A program made the translations under genes and the position numbers. The notes below the pieces were generated by a model. The model had not been told where the DNA came from. It saw nothing but the letters and a program-made list of their open reading frames with translations, and made no database searches. Below, in pieces: positions 17,321 to 26,774 of a stretch of 64,000 nucleotides of DNA. How positions within the stretch are numbered: position 1 is the stretch's first letter; each line of letters opens with the position of its first letter. Source of the stretch: Picosynechococcus sp. PCC 7003. Lineage in GTDB: Bacteria > Cyanobacteriota > Cyanobacteriia > Cyanobacteriales > MRBY01. Location of the stretch: the NCBI RefSeq assembly GCF_001693255.1, contig NZ_CP016474.1:1568661-1632660 (forward strand), in the 5' to 3' direction.

Positions 17321-17533
17321 ATGTCCCGTCAGCTCACCACCAAAAAACGAACCCCAACTTCTCAGAATGGGGGCATCATTGCAATTCTCTTCTTCTTAGC
17401 TGGTGCGCCCCACATCTACAGTTTTCTCAAACGCCGCTCTCAACAGGGGGCCAGCCTTGGGGCCTTAGCGATGAAAATCTTAGGGTTGCTTGGGACGGGT
17501 ACCATCGGGGCGATCGCCGTGAATGCCCTCTAG
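17321..17533 (+). CDS. Small membrane protein
   Basis: A 70-residue protein with two likely membrane helices (about 18-35, IIAILFFLAGAPHIYSFL, and about 47-68) joined by a basic loop KRRSQQG. The N-terminus is polar and basic (SRQLTTKKRT), so both termini are probably on the cytoplasmic side. No family is recognised. The start ATG at 17321 lies 27 bases after the previous stop. A terminator-like hairpin with seven T follows about 70 bases after the stop, so this is probably the last gene of the small cluster. Confidence 0.65.
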   Translation: MSRQLTTKKRTPTSQNGGIIAILFFLAGAPHIYSFLKRRSQQGASLGALAMKILGLLGTGTIGAIAVNAL

Positions 17534-17605
17534 GGTCATCTGTAATTTTCTCTAAGTTTGTCCAAGTTTTATTCTCCTCTACACGAGCAATCGTGATCAT
17601 CAACT

Positions 17606-17642
17606 CTAAAACTCCAGTGGGATGGGGCTTTAGGGTTTTTTT
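17606..17642 (+). terminator. Rho-independent terminator after the HLIP cluster
   Basis: CTAAA plus CTCC (17606-17615) can pair with GGGG plus TTTAG (17624-17633), interrupted by one A/C mismatch, and is followed by GG and seven T. It would end the plus-strand transcript of the small-protein cluster before the convergent coiled-coil gene. Confidence 0.65.
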
Positions 17643-17689
17643 ATCGGGGAAATTAAAGGAGAAAAGGTGCTCCCAATGGGTATCGATCG

Positions 17690-17989
17690 TTATGCCTTGA
17701 ATTGGGCGATCGCCTTTTGAACCGCACTTTGAAACTCATGCCAGGACTTCTGACAGCCTTCAGCCAGTTCTTGCCAAGCACTGTCTGTGCTATGTTTCAG
17801 ATGATTGACCTGTTCTTGCAACTTAACTTTTTGGGATTCTAGGGTGGCAATGTTCGCCTCAAAAGCAGATCTCGCTTCCGCCTTGGCAAGATTAGCTTGG
17901 AGCTTCAACTCATCGATATTGCGAGAGGCTTCGTCAATTTGCTGATGTAACTGGGTGACTAGCTCATCTTTGTTGCTGGGTAAATTCAT
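17690..17989 (-). CDS. Short coiled-coil protein
   Basis: A 99-residue soluble protein that is nearly all heptad-patterned helix (about 5-70, rich in Glu, Lys, Gln, Leu and Ala), ending in FQSAVQKAIAQFKA. No signal peptide or membrane segment is present. It looks like a small oligomerising or structural protein; function unknown. It converges on the HLIP cluster, and about 570 bp of non-coding DNA lies upstream. Confidence 0.75.
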   Translation of the reverse strand: MNLPSNKDELVTQLHQQIDEASRNIDELKLQANLAKAEARSAFEANIATLESQKVKLQEQVNHLKHSTDSAWQELAEGCQKSWHEFQSAVQKAIAQFKA

Positions 17990-18561
17990 GGCTTTCCTCT
18001 GGTTCGACTTAGCTGCAATTGTTGACCAAGGCAGGATAAATAAAGTCCGCTCATCGGCTGAACTTCGTTCTGTCGTGGTCAGATAGCGCTGTGTAGATCA
18101 CTACAGGCTGACTTAAGTATAGAAAAAATATTGAAGTTTTTGGTGGTCTTAATCCAAAGTTTCATGTCAGACTTATTTGTTTTAAACGGAACTCCAGGAC
18201 GTTATCCAGGCCTAGATTTTTTCCGGAAGTGGTTTTCTAATTACAGAGCAAAAATCAATCAAAGATCGATAAATTTAGATTAACAACTTGTAATCAATCT
18301 TTTAATTGAGCAAGTAATTGGGCCAGGGAATGGCCTTAAGGAATCTTAATCTTTTCCGTTGGGTTTTTGCGGGCAATTGCTTGGCGTCCTTCAGAAGTTA
18401 TGTCACAAAAAATGTAACCATCGTTGGGGTCAGAAAAATCCTGTTTAAGCTGGGGACATTAGTAAACGAAAAAAACTTTTTTGGCTTGGGACCGTCGGTG
18501 CATATAAATCGCCGAATTTTAAATCTGGTGAAGTCAGAAAGTTATCGTATAAGGTGTGATG
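17990..18561. other. Non-coding stretch of about 570 bp
   Basis: Both strands were read and no convincing gene, tRNA or repeat was found. The left part must carry the promoter of the coiled-coil gene (minus) and the right part that of the secreted protein at 18562 (plus). An A7C T6 run near 18468-18481 could form a weak hairpin. A small RNA cannot be excluded. Confidence 0.5.
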
Positions 18562-19458
18562 ATGAACAAAAAATTAGTTGGCAATTGTTTAATGATCGCT
18601 GGGGCGATCGCCCTTGGGGGCATTGGTATTTTGCGACAGTTACCGCCAGCCACCAGCCAAGGGGTTTGTCGGAATACGAATGATTTAAGCGCCGTTAGTG
18701 AAACCCGCATGGTTAAGTTCGAGCAATTTGGCATCGAATTGGAAATTCCCCGCAATTTTCGGACGATGCTCCGCAATGATGGCAGTATTTCGATTCTTAG
18801 GCCAGGGGATTTTAATTTGATTCGTTGCCTTGCCCAGGGAACCCCTGTGCTGGGGACAGACGCGATTTATCCCCAGACCCTCCGCCGGCAACCCAACCCC
18901 CAGAATTTAACCCTCCAAGAATTTGCCCAGAGGCGCACCGTGGGGCCGAATCCGAAGCTGAGTCGCGCGTCGATCAATGGCATTGATGTGGTTTTTGCCG
19001 AAATTCAAAGTCAGTTTGATGTGGCCTATGGTTGGTATGAAGCGCCGGATGTGCCGGGGATTGTTGAGGTGCAAAGCGTAAATAAGGCGTCTTTGATGAA
19101 TTTATTTGATCAAGCAACGTTATTGTCCCAGGCAACCGAGCCACTCTTACTTGCAAACAATGGGGCTGCCCAAGATCCGCTCATGGTGGCCTTGGCCACG
19201 GCAAGAAGCCTTGGTTACACTCCAGAGAGTTTCCGGGTGAGCATCGAGCGACAAAACGATACGGTAGAAAATCCCCAGCGTTCAACGGTGACCATTACCC
19301 AAGAAGGTCTGTTGGATGATTCGGTGCGGGGACAACGGTTCACGATTAGCCTCAATAAAAATGTCAATGGCACCTGGACGGTCAGCGATCGCCAAGTAAC
19401 CTGGCGCTGTCAACCGGGTCGGGGTTCCCAAACCTATTCACCGCAACTCTGTCTCTAG
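18562..19458 (+). CDS. Secreted hypothetical protein
   Basis: A 298-residue exported protein. A signal peptide or anchor covers residues 1 to about 30 (MNKKLVGNCLMIAGAIALGGIGIL). The mature part is mixed alpha/beta with three or four Cys, including CRNTND near the start and CQPGRG and PQLCL at the end, which suggests disulfides. No catalytic motif is recognised. GTG, ATG and ATG codons stand in a row at 18556-18564; the last is chosen because AAGG lies seven bases before it. It is followed 64 bases later by another secreted protein gene on the same strand. Confidence 0.75.
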   Translation: MNKKLVGNCLMIAGAIALGGIGILRQLPPATSQGVCRNTNDLSAVSETRMVKFEQFGIELEIPRNFRTMLRNDGSISILRPGDFNLIRCLAQGTPVLGTDAIYPQTLRRQPNPQNLTLQEFAQRRTVGPNPKLSRASINGIDVVFAEIQSQFDVAYGWYEAPDVPGIVEVQSVNKASLMNLFDQATLLSQATEPLLLANNGAAQDPLMVALATARSLGYTPESFRVSIERQNDTVENPQRSTVTITQEGLLDDSVRGQRFTISLNKNVNGTWTVSDRQVTWRCQPGRGSQTYSPQLCL

Positions 19459-19522
19459 CGTTTTTGTTGGCTGAAATTTTTGACTGAACTTTCAAAGTGA
19501 TTATCCAGGAGCCCTGCCGACC

Positions 19523-20704
19523 ATGCAAAAATTTTACTATTACACTCTCCCTGCCACGGCCTTTGTTTTCAGTGCGATCGCCGCCTATCAGTTTTTCGGG
19601 AAGCGCACCACCGCCAGTATTCAGCCCCCCGCTCCCCAACCGGGCTTCGGTGCTGTTTTAGAACAGACTCCCACTGAACCTGAGGCGAGTCTTCCCACCC
19701 CGCAACCGGAGATCACGCCGCCGATCTCAGTGGCGATCGCCCGCCCGGTGACTGGATCGGAAAAAGCCAGTATTTTTCAGCGGGTCGTGGATCAGCAAGC
19801 CAGCCTCGGCCTCTGCCTGGACAACGATAATTTGGCCGCCAATCTCGATGATGCGGCGATTTATCAACAGGGCGAGGATCGATATCTGGTAAGTGTGCTG
19901 TGCTTTATGGCGGCCTACCAGGGAGCTTATGAATTTGTTTACGTTGACGGTGAAACCATTACCCATTCGCGTTTAGCCCTCGCTGGCTTTCCCTCCTTTG
20001 ACCCAGAAACCAGCGTTCTCAGCAATGGCTATAAATTTAACGGGGCAGGGACTTGCCTAGAAGACTCTAAATATTATTGGGATGGCTATAGTCTGCGGCT
20101 TGTCTCTGCCAGTTTGATCGATGGTGTCCCCAATGGCTGTGCGGATCTCGGCGTGCGATCGCCCAGTGCAGACTATCTAATTACCAGCGAAGGGGTTGGG
20201 CCAGCTCGTCTGGGAATGACTTTTAGGGAACTCAAAGCCCAACTGCCCGCTGCGGCCACCTTTGAGGTTGTGCCTTTGGGGGTCGATCTGCCCACCGGCT
20301 GGCAAGTGAATCTCTACGGTGCGGCGCAGTTTGTGGTGGCCTTTGATGGGGACAGCGGTGAAAATCTCCCCGGCGATCAAGAAAAAATTAGCTGGATTAT
20401 GGTGGACAATCCCAGCTACCGTACCGCTGCCGGGGTTGGCCCTGGTACTCTTCTGGCTGAGGCGATCGCCGCATATGGCCCCGCGACCCTCAGCTACAGC
20501 ACAGAAAACGAAAGTCGAGAATTGATTCAATTTGCCGATTCCCCCTTCAATGACGATCAAAAATCCCGGCTCTTCTTTCGCTCTAATCAATGGACCCTAA
20601 GCGATTACGCTGGTATTTACCCCGATCGCCAAGTCAGTTATCAAACAACCACCCAATACGCAGACCATGCCGCCATCGGCTCCATTTGGCTGACCCAAGA
20701 TTGA
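19523..20704 (+). CDS. Secreted or membrane-anchored hypothetical protein with a DUF1176-like segment
   Basis: A 393-residue protein with an N-terminal membrane anchor (about 5-24), a Pro-rich linker (about 33-70) and two periplasmic regions. The first (about 80-210), with LCLDNDN, VLCFMAAYQGAYEFVYVD, GAGTCLEDSKYYWDGYSL and NGCADL, resembles DUF1176-type domains. The second (about 215-390) contains VGPARLGMTFRELKAQLP and GVGPGTLLAEAIAAYGPATL, two copies of a short motif seen in proteins that pair such segments. Function unknown. Its stop lies 8 bases from the convergent ABC permease stop. Confidence 0.75.
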   Translation: MQKFYYYTLPATAFVFSAIAAYQFFGKRTTASIQPPAPQPGFGAVLEQTPTEPEASLPTPQPEITPPISVAIARPVTGSEKASIFQRVVDQQASLGLCLDNDNLAANLDDAAIYQQGEDRYLVSVLCFMAAYQGAYEFVYVDGETITHSRLALAGFPSFDPETSVLSNGYKFNGAGTCLEDSKYYWDGYSLRLVSASLIDGVPNGCADLGVRSPSADYLITSEGVGPARLGMTFRELKAQLPAAATFEVVPLGVDLPTGWQVNLYGAAQFVVAFDGDSGENLPGDQEKISWIMVDNPSYRTAAGVGPGTLLAEAIAAYGPATLSYSTENESRELIQFADSPFNDDQKSRLFFRSNQWTLSDYAGIYPDRQVSYQTTTQYADHAAIGSIWLTQD

Positions 20705-20712
20705 TCAAAAGA

Positions 20713-23082
20713 TTACTCTTGAATTTTTAAGACGGTCACTAAATTTAGGGCCTGAAGCTGGGAATAAATAAGCAAGTTTGAGATGAGAGACGTGAAAATG
20801 ACGATCAAAGCCGTCAGCCCATAAATCCCCGTGTTTAGGGTTAACGGTAGGCGATAAAGCTCCGTATTGTAAGCTTGCACCAGTAGCCAGAGCAGCAGCA
20901 CCCCGAACCCCAAACCCAAGGGAATGGCGATGAGCGTCAGTAGGGTTTGTTCACCCAGGAGAATAAACGCTATTTCAGTTTGGGTAAATCCCATCACCCT
21001 TAGGGTCGCGAGCTCGCGGCTTCTCTCGGACAGGGCAATGCGCGCTGAATTGTAAACCACACTGAAGGTAATAATGCAGGCAAAGAGGACAATAATGCCG
21101 GTCATAATCTGGAGGCTTTCGCCACTAATGGCCTGGAAACTTTCTAGCAAGGCTTCCCGAAAGGCAATGCCTTCAATGGCTGGTAGTTGTTTGAGTGCTT
21201 GGTAAAGGGGGGCTTTCACTTGGGAGTCAATGAGGGCATAGACCCCGGAAATCACTCGACCTTCACCCAGCATCTGATTCAGCGCCTCTAAATTCATATA
21301 AGCAGATAGGCCAATTGGCTCATCCACTAAGCCCATCACCCAGGTTTCCGTCTGTTGGCGTTTCCCTTCAAGGACTTCGACCCAGAGGCGATCGCCGGGT
21401 TGAATATGTAGGATTTCCCCCAGCTTTGTGCCCAAGACGAGACCCCCCGGCGGTAAAGACACGGGTTGCAGGTGACGGTTAACGAGCTGTCGCAATTCCC
21501 CTTGGGGTTCTAGGCCAGTAATTGCCAGGCGATATTGATAATGGCCATGGCGTAATCGCACCGGCACCGAGCGGAAGACCTCTGTTTTGAGAATGCCTGG
21601 TAGATGGCGCAGGTGATAACGGCTGCGATAGGGCAGCAGTTGGTTAAACGTTAATGTGATGTCTTCGCGCTGGACGGTCTGGAATTGGATATCCATCAAA
21701 GTCGTCATCGACCCTTGGAGGCCAAACCCCGTCAGTAAAACAGCCACGGCCACAGCAATGCCCAAAACCGATAAACTGGCCCGGAGGGGACGACGTTCGA
21801 GATTACGCAGAATAATGCGTCCGGCTGGGGAAAAAAACCGTTGTAAGCCCAATCTTTCGACCACGGTGGCGCGAAATGTCACGGGTTGCTGCGGCCGCAT
21901 TCCCTCGGCTGGGGGCAAGAGAATCGCTTCCCGTACCGCCATTAATCCACCAATACAGGCCGCACCGCCACTAATGAGCAAGGCGGTGATGATGAGTAGG
22001 ACACTGGCCTCGTAACGCAGGAAGGGAAAATGAAAAAAGTCTGCGTACAGTTGGGTTAAGCTTTGTCCTAACCAAAGTCCCAGGGATACTCCCAAAACAG
22101 CACCACCACTAAAAACCAGCAACATGAATTTGAGGTAATGCCAACCCACTTGAACATTAGTATAGCCAAAGGCTTTGAGCACGGCGATTTGGCCCCTCTG
22201 GATGGCAATCAGACGGGAGATCAAAATATGGAGCAAAAAAGCGGCGATCGCCAAAAAGATTGTCGGGAGAATCGTGGCAGAGACCTCTAAACTCTTAATT
22301 TCATCGCTCACGATGCGGTGGGAAAATTGATCATGGCGACCATAGGCTCCTAAGCCGCCATACCGTTCGAGCAGATGATCTAACTGGGTAATCACGGCCC
22401 GTTCATTCGCCCCAGGAGTCAATGTGAGCACGATGCTATTAAAGGCCCCGTCGAGACCAAAGGCCTGACTTAAAGCGGTTTCGTTGGCCCAGAGAATGCC
22501 AAAGCGTTTATCGTCTGGATAAATATTGCCTCCAGAGACTGCATAGATATATTCAGGGCTGAGGGCAATGCCCGTGACCCGGAGGTCTTGCCAGCGACCA
22601 TTGAGAATTGCCCCTAGGCGATCACCCACTTGGATCTGATTGGCTGTCGCAAAGGCTTCACTGATGAGTACTTCCTCTGGGTGCTGGGGATCGGGAACGG
22701 TGCCTGGACTGCGCAAAAACAAACCATTGAGCATTCCCTCGCGCCTAGGGGGTAAGGAAATCAACCGGGCTGTAGCCGGTTCTAAAAGTCCTGTTACATT
22801 CAGGGTGACATCGGCGACAATCCGGGTTTGCACTTCCTTGACATTGCTGATAGCGGTGATTTGCGGTTGTAGGCTTTGGGGCGCGCGCTTCAGTTCGGCA
22901 AACACTTCTCCAAACCGGTAGCGTTCATAGTAGGCCGTCTGGGTGAGTACTAGGGAATGGTAAGCACTCATCATCATGACGAAACAAGCAATGCCACAGG
23001 CCACCACGAGGGCGATCGCCAAGAGTTGACCCCACTGGGCCTGTAGATCTCGCCATAACTTCCGATCCAGCGGTGCAATCAT
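20713..23082 (-). CDS. ABC transporter permease, FtsX/MacB type with two FtsX domains
   Basis: Inner-membrane permease of a MacB/LolC/DevC-like exporter. Its 789 residues contain an N-terminal membrane helix, a large periplasmic domain, an FtsX membrane block (about 270-390), a second helix and periplasmic domain, and a second FtsX block (about 660-785, with the SRELATLRVMGF motif). The ATG at 23082 is chosen because GGAG lies eight bases upstream; the GTG at 23091 would overlap that site. It begins 2 bases after the stop of the ATPase gene (TAA-GG-ATG), so translation is coupled. It is last in a three-gene minus-strand operon. Confidence 0.92.
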   Translation of the reverse strand: MIAPLDRKLWRDLQAQWGQLLAIALVVACGIACFVMMMSAYHSLVLTQTAYYERYRFGEVFAELKRAPQSLQPQITAISNVKEVQTRIVADVTLNVTGLLEPATARLISLPPRREGMLNGLFLRSPGTVPDPQHPEEVLISEAFATANQIQVGDRLGAILNGRWQDLRVTGIALSPEYIYAVSGGNIYPDDKRFGILWANETALSQAFGLDGAFNSIVLTLTPGANERAVITQLDHLLERYGGLGAYGRHDQFSHRIVSDEIKSLEVSATILPTIFLAIAAFLLHILISRLIAIQRGQIAVLKAFGYTNVQVGWHYLKFMLLVFSGGAVLGVSLGLWLGQSLTQLYADFFHFPFLRYEASVLLIITALLISGGAACIGGLMAVREAILLPPAEGMRPQQPVTFRATVVERLGLQRFFSPAGRIILRNLERRPLRASLSVLGIAVAVAVLLTGFGLQGSMTTLMDIQFQTVQREDITLTFNQLLPYRSRYHLRHLPGILKTEVFRSVPVRLRHGHYQYRLAITGLEPQGELRQLVNRHLQPVSLPPGGLVLGTKLGEILHIQPGDRLWVEVLEGKRQQTETWVMGLVDEPIGLSAYMNLEALNQMLGEGRVISGVYALIDSQVKAPLYQALKQLPAIEGIAFREALLESFQAISGESLQIMTGIIVLFACIITFSVVYNSARIALSERSRELATLRVMGFTQTEIAFILLGEQTLLTLIAIPLGLGFGVLLLWLLVQAYNTELYRLPLTLNTGIYGLTALIVIFTSLISNLLIYSQLQALNLVTVLKIQE

Positions 23083-23084
23083 CC

Positions 23085-23801
23085 TTACCACTCCAAAAGC
23101 AACGGCGATTTTTTGATCGCGTTCGTCTCAATCGCGACAATTTCCCCACTGCGCATCCGCAACACCCGGTCAGCCATGGCGGCAATCCCCGCATTATGGG
23201 TAATTACGGCGACGGTAGTGCCCAGGTCGCGATTAATCTGCTCAAGCACTTGCAGCACTCGTTTCCCGGTTTGAAAATCTAAGGCTCCCGTGGGTTCATC
23301 GCAGAGCAAGACCTCCGGTTGTTTGGCGATCGCCCGGGCAATGGCCACCCGTTGTTGTTCGCCCCCCGATAGCTGCGCCGGAAAATGATCTAGGCGATTT
23401 CCTAAACCCACTAAGGTCAGAGCCTCCGTGGGGGCCATGGCATGGGCAACCAGATCCGTTACCAAGGCAACATTTTCTGCGGCGGTCAGACTTGGAATCA
23501 AATTATAAAATTGGAAGACAAAGCCCACATGGTTTCGGCGATAGCGGGTAAGTTGCGCTTCATTGGCGGTGGTGAGATTTTTGCCCCGAAAAAAGATTTC
23601 GCCCGCACTCGGAACATCTAAGCCCCCCAAAATATTGAGCAGGGTTGATTTGCCGCTCCCCGAAGCCCCCAACAGCACGACAAATTCCCCCTCGTATAGT
23701 TCTAGATCAACGTTTTTGAGGGCTTGTACGGCCACATCGCCAATGTGATAAGTCTTGGAAAGGTGTTGGATCCAAAAAAGAACAAGGGGTGAGTCGGTCA
23801 T
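23085..23801 (-). CDS. ABC transporter ATP-binding protein, MacB/LolD/DevA type
   Basis: Cytoplasmic ATPase of the exporter formed with the neighbouring fusion protein and FtsX-type permease. Walker A is GASGSGKS, the signature is LSGGEQQR, Walker B with the catalytic Glu is [12 protein letters not shown], and the switch His is in VITHNAG. Its 238 residues are normal. The ATG at 23801 gives the usual N-terminus and starts 10 bases after the fusion-protein stop; an upstream ATG at 23831 with a good AGGT site would overlap that gene by 20 bases and remains possible. Confidence 0.94.
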   Translation of the reverse strand: MTDSPLVLFWIQHLSKTYHIGDVAVQALKNVDLELYEGEFVVLLGASGSGKSTLLNILGGLDVPSAGEIFFRGKNLTTANEAQLTRYRRNHVGFVFQFYNLIPSLTAAENVALVTDLVAHAMAPTEALTLVGLGNRLDHFPAQLSGGEQQRVAIARAIAKQPEVLLCDEPTGALDFQTGKRVLQVLEQINRDLGTTVAVITHNAGIAAMADRVLRMRSGEIVAIETNAIKKSPLLLEW

Positions 23802-23811
23802 ATATGGCTCT

Positions 23812-25203
23812 CTAGTTTGTCGGCGCTGCATGGTCTACCTGGGGCTGTACCCGACGCCCCGATTGAACTTCCCCGGAGGGATAAAGGATCACTTGATCAT
23901 TGGCGGCTAAACCATTTGTAACTTGGGCATTTTGTTCCGTCTTATAACCAATCTCCACCGCTACCGCCTGGGCCTGTCCCTCTTCTACCAGAAACACACA
24001 CCATTGCCCATCGCAACGAAATAAGGCGCTAAGCGGCACCTGCAAAACGTCTTCCGCTTGCCAAACCACGATCTGGGTTTCGACCCGATATTGATCGCCC
24101 AGGTTGGCGGGAATGTCATCGAGGCTAATCACCACATTCACGCGCTGTTCTTCGACGCCGAGGGCAGAAATTTTCGTGAAAGCCGCTGGTTCAATGCGTT
24201 TTACCCGGCCAGTTAATAGGCGATCGCCACCCCATTGCGCAATTTCAACGGGATTTCCGGGTTGAATCTGGGTCGCTTCACTGGAGAGCACATCCACCAT
24301 CACTGCCAAATTTTGCAAATTGCCAAGCTCCAGCAGGGGTTGCCCGGCCTCCAAGTATTGGTGATTCTTTTGATAGAGACGCAGCACTTGACCACTGATG
24401 GGTGCTTTAATTGCGGTGCGTTGAACTTGGTCGGTGCGGCTGGCGAGCTCTGCCTCTAAACTGCGAATCTGAGCATCATAAACTTCGAGTAAATAATCGG
24501 GATCCTGTTGGGCCGCCTGCAGTTCCTCCCGGGCGGCGATCGCCTCTTGCAGATTAGCCTTAGTCTGATTGATTCTTTGTTTTTCCACCTCTAAATTTTG
24601 GGCGATCGCCTGGGTATTCAGTTCTAGCGTTTCCAACGCCTGCTTCGAGATGGCCCCATTGCGATAGAGAAATTCCGCCCGTTGCTGTTCCTGTTGGGCC
24701 TGGATTAAACGAATTCTCAACTCCGTGGCGATCGCCTGATCTGCCGCAATTTCCGCTTCAACCGCCTTAATATTAGCTGCCGCCTGGGTCAAACTTTCCG
24801 TTTTGGGTCGGAGAGTAGCAACGCCTGTTTTTTCAGCTTGGAGGGCATTAATTTGGGCCAAGATTGCCGACGCCTCATTATCAAAGACGAGGGGATCGAT
24901 CTGGGCAATCACTTGATCCTGGCTCACCGGATCACCAACCTCAAGACTCAGGCGGGGTACATAACCCGTAACAGGGGTAGAAACCAGGTAGCGATCTTCA
25001 AGGTAGGTTTGTCCCTCTTCAATAATCATCACTTTCAAAGGCCCTGGTTGGATGGTCACCACTTCTACCGGAATCGGTTTTGGGCGAAATAGGACAACAC
25101 AAATTCCAGCGACCGCGATGATTCCCAAACCAGATAGCCACGGTTTGAACCGAATGTCTGAAAATTTTGAGGATTTCGACGATAAGGAAGGGTTTGTGGC
25201 CAC
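23812..25203 (-). CDS. HlyD/MacA-type periplasmic adaptor (membrane fusion protein)
   Basis: Adaptor linking the inner-membrane ABC exporter to an outer-membrane channel. The 463 residues hold an N-terminal membrane anchor (about 25-42), a lipoyl half-motif ([26 protein letters not shown]), a long coiled coil (about 105-260) and the second lipoyl half ([31 protein letters not shown]), then beta-barrel and membrane-proximal domains. The start is GTG at 25203. It is first in the operon with ATPase and permease. Members of this layout export lipids, peptides or antibiotics; the substrate here is unknown, and no TolC homologue is in view. Confidence 0.92.
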   Translation of the reverse strand: MATNPSLSSKSSKFSDIRFKPWLSGLGIIAVAGICVVLFRPKPIPVEVVTIQPGPLKVMIIEEGQTYLEDRYLVSTPVTGYVPRLSLEVGDPVSQDQVIAQIDPLVFDNEASAILAQINALQAEKTGVATLRPKTESLTQAAANIKAVEAEIAADQAIATELRIRLIQAQQEQQRAEFLYRNGAISKQALETLELNTQAIAQNLEVEKQRINQTKANLQEAIAAREELQAAQQDPDYLLEVYDAQIRSLEAELASRTDQVQRTAIKAPISGQVLRLYQKNHQYLEAGQPLLELGNLQNLAVMVDVLSSEATQIQPGNPVEIAQWGGDRLLTGRVKRIEPAAFTKISALGVEEQRVNVVISLDDIPANLGDQYRVETQIVVWQAEDVLQVPLSALFRCDGQWCVFLVEEGQAQAVAVEIGYKTEQNAQVTNGLAANDQVILYPSGEVQSGRRVQPQVDHAAPTN

Positions 25204-25753
25204 AACTAAATAGAACCTATCGAGTCAGGTTGTACGTCTGGGAGCCTACTTCCATCGTAGCCATTGCCGCTTGAATCAGACCGCTATAGTAATGTTTCGC
25301 TAACTCATGCCGAGATTGAGAACTTACTGCGATCAAAATTCCCCACAATGATTTGGCGATCGCCCGCTCCTGAGCCTGCTATATTCGCAAAACCGAAGGT
25401 CGGCAATAATCGCTATCCCCTGTTGCTTAAGGGGATAAAACTCTATCGAATTCAATTTAAAATTATCAATATAAGTTAATATTTATTGACCAAGAGATTA
25501 AGCTCTAAGATAAAAGCCTAAGCAATATTTATGGCCCTAAAACTCCTTGGGTACAATGAAAATAAGGGGAGAGCCAGGGAAAAGAAATCATTAAATTGTT
25601 AAACTAAAAAATAAATTTAGTGAGTGATTAAACTCGTTAAATCTCAACAAAAGAGCCCTTCTCCAAGCCCCAGGTAATTTATCCCAATCATCACCCGATT
25701 AGTTACCCGGAAGCAAATCGATTTACCCCAGTCTCAACGGAGGGGGAAAGCAA
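25204..25753. other. Non-coding stretch between divergent genes (about 550 bp)
   Basis: This holds the divergent upstream regions of the exporter operon (left) and the secreted paralogue (right). The right half is AT-rich and contains TACAAT-like hexamers near 25551, but no well-spaced promoter pair could be fixed. A 71-codon frame at 25264-25479 starts with TTG and shows no protein-like features. One HIP1 site is present. I see no RNA gene. Confidence 0.5.
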
Positions 25754-26596
25754 ATGAAAATTCAACAGGTCGTTCATGTTGGCGGACAGGCTTTTTTGCT
25801 TGGTATTTTATTGGTGATGCAGGGGACAACGCCCATGGCGGCGAATCCGAACCCCTTCGATGAAAACCAAAGGATCTGTTTGCCGGGGACATCATGTGGA
25901 CAATTTGAACCCTCATCCCAAGGAAATCCCGTAAAATCCCTCAGCTCTTGTCGCACTTACAATCTAAATTTTGAAGGGCCTTTGGAAGCAACGGCTTACC
26001 AATCAGTTTTGGATAACGGGGCCCGTAACCCTGGAGATTTTTATGTCGTTTTCTCAAGGATTACCCCAGAAATACGACCAAACTGGACAGAATACAACGG
26101 AACCTGGGAAGCAATAGGGCCTTTTACCCTAAAATCTGGCAGAAATCATTTATTTGAGTTTAATGGAACTCTCCCACAGCAGATCAAAATGCACGAAGGC
26201 TCTCTGCCCTACTACGTTGAAGGGACAGCGAGTTGGGTACAGGCCCAAAACACGGGTTGGATGAGCGGGTCCAATACGAGCTTTGCCTACTGTCTAGTCC
26301 CAGCTTCTCGATATCACGGCACAACCCAAACCTCCACATCATCTCAGCCAATCACCGAGGCGATCGCCATTCGACAGGTAATGACGATCCCAGACATTAC
26401 CCAATGGCAAGACTTACTGGCGGCGACGGCGCCCCAAAATAGTGCTCATATTGAGGTCGTCGAGCAGACCGACGCCTATTACCTCTTTCATGTCTATGAA
26501 GTTGTCAATAATCCTGGCGAACCCAGCCGTACCGTAACCTACAACTGGTACGAAGTGGATCGACAAACGGGCGAGATCTCCCCTATGTTCCCCTAG
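25754..26596 (+). CDS. Secreted protein, first of two tandem paralogues
   Basis: A 280-residue exported protein with signal peptide (about 1-30, ending PMAAN). Residues about 65-190 form a domain with two outer Cys (LSSCRTYNLNFEGPLEATAYQ to FAYCLVP) that is shared with the next gene: NPGDFYVVFSRIT, RPNWTEYNGTWE, LPYYVEGTASWVQ. The C-terminal 70 residues differ, ending in NWYEVDRQTGEI, the pattern of small PepSY-like or inhibitor-like folds. Function unknown. The ATG at 25754 follows GGAGGGGG at 25739-25746. It lies between two export systems, which may or may not be relevant. Confidence 0.78.
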   Translation: MKIQQVVHVGGQAFLLGILLVMQGTTPMAANPNPFDENQRICLPGTSCGQFEPSSQGNPVKSLSSCRTYNLNFEGPLEATAYQSVLDNGARNPGDFYVVFSRITPEIRPNWTEYNGTWEAIGPFTLKSGRNHLFEFNGTLPQQIKMHEGSLPYYVEGTASWVQAQNTGWMSGSNTSFAYCLVPASRYHGTTQTSTSSQPITEAIAIRQVMTIPDITQWQDLLAATAPQNSAHIEVVEQTDAYYLFHVYEVVNNPGEPSRTVTYNWYEVDRQTGEISPMFP

Positions 26597-26774
26597 TTTC
26601 GCATTAGAACAAAGAATCTACATACATTGCTCAGCAAAGAGTTTAGCTAAACCGATGCGGTACTTTTCAGAATTCAACACAAATACTTGATCTTAACTTG
26701 CCGTCTGTCGGGAAAAACAACTAGGCCTTGCTGCTTCCGTTTTATTGTTTTCGTTCTTAAGGTAGGAAGTGAAG

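Noticed and set aside
17182-17700. 172-codon frame across the small-protein cluster
   Set aside because: It runs in another frame through two better-supported genes and the terminator and has no protein-like features.
25264-25479. 71-codon frame upstream of the first secreted paralogue
   Set aside because: TTG start, no ribosome binding site and no recognisable composition; treated as chance.
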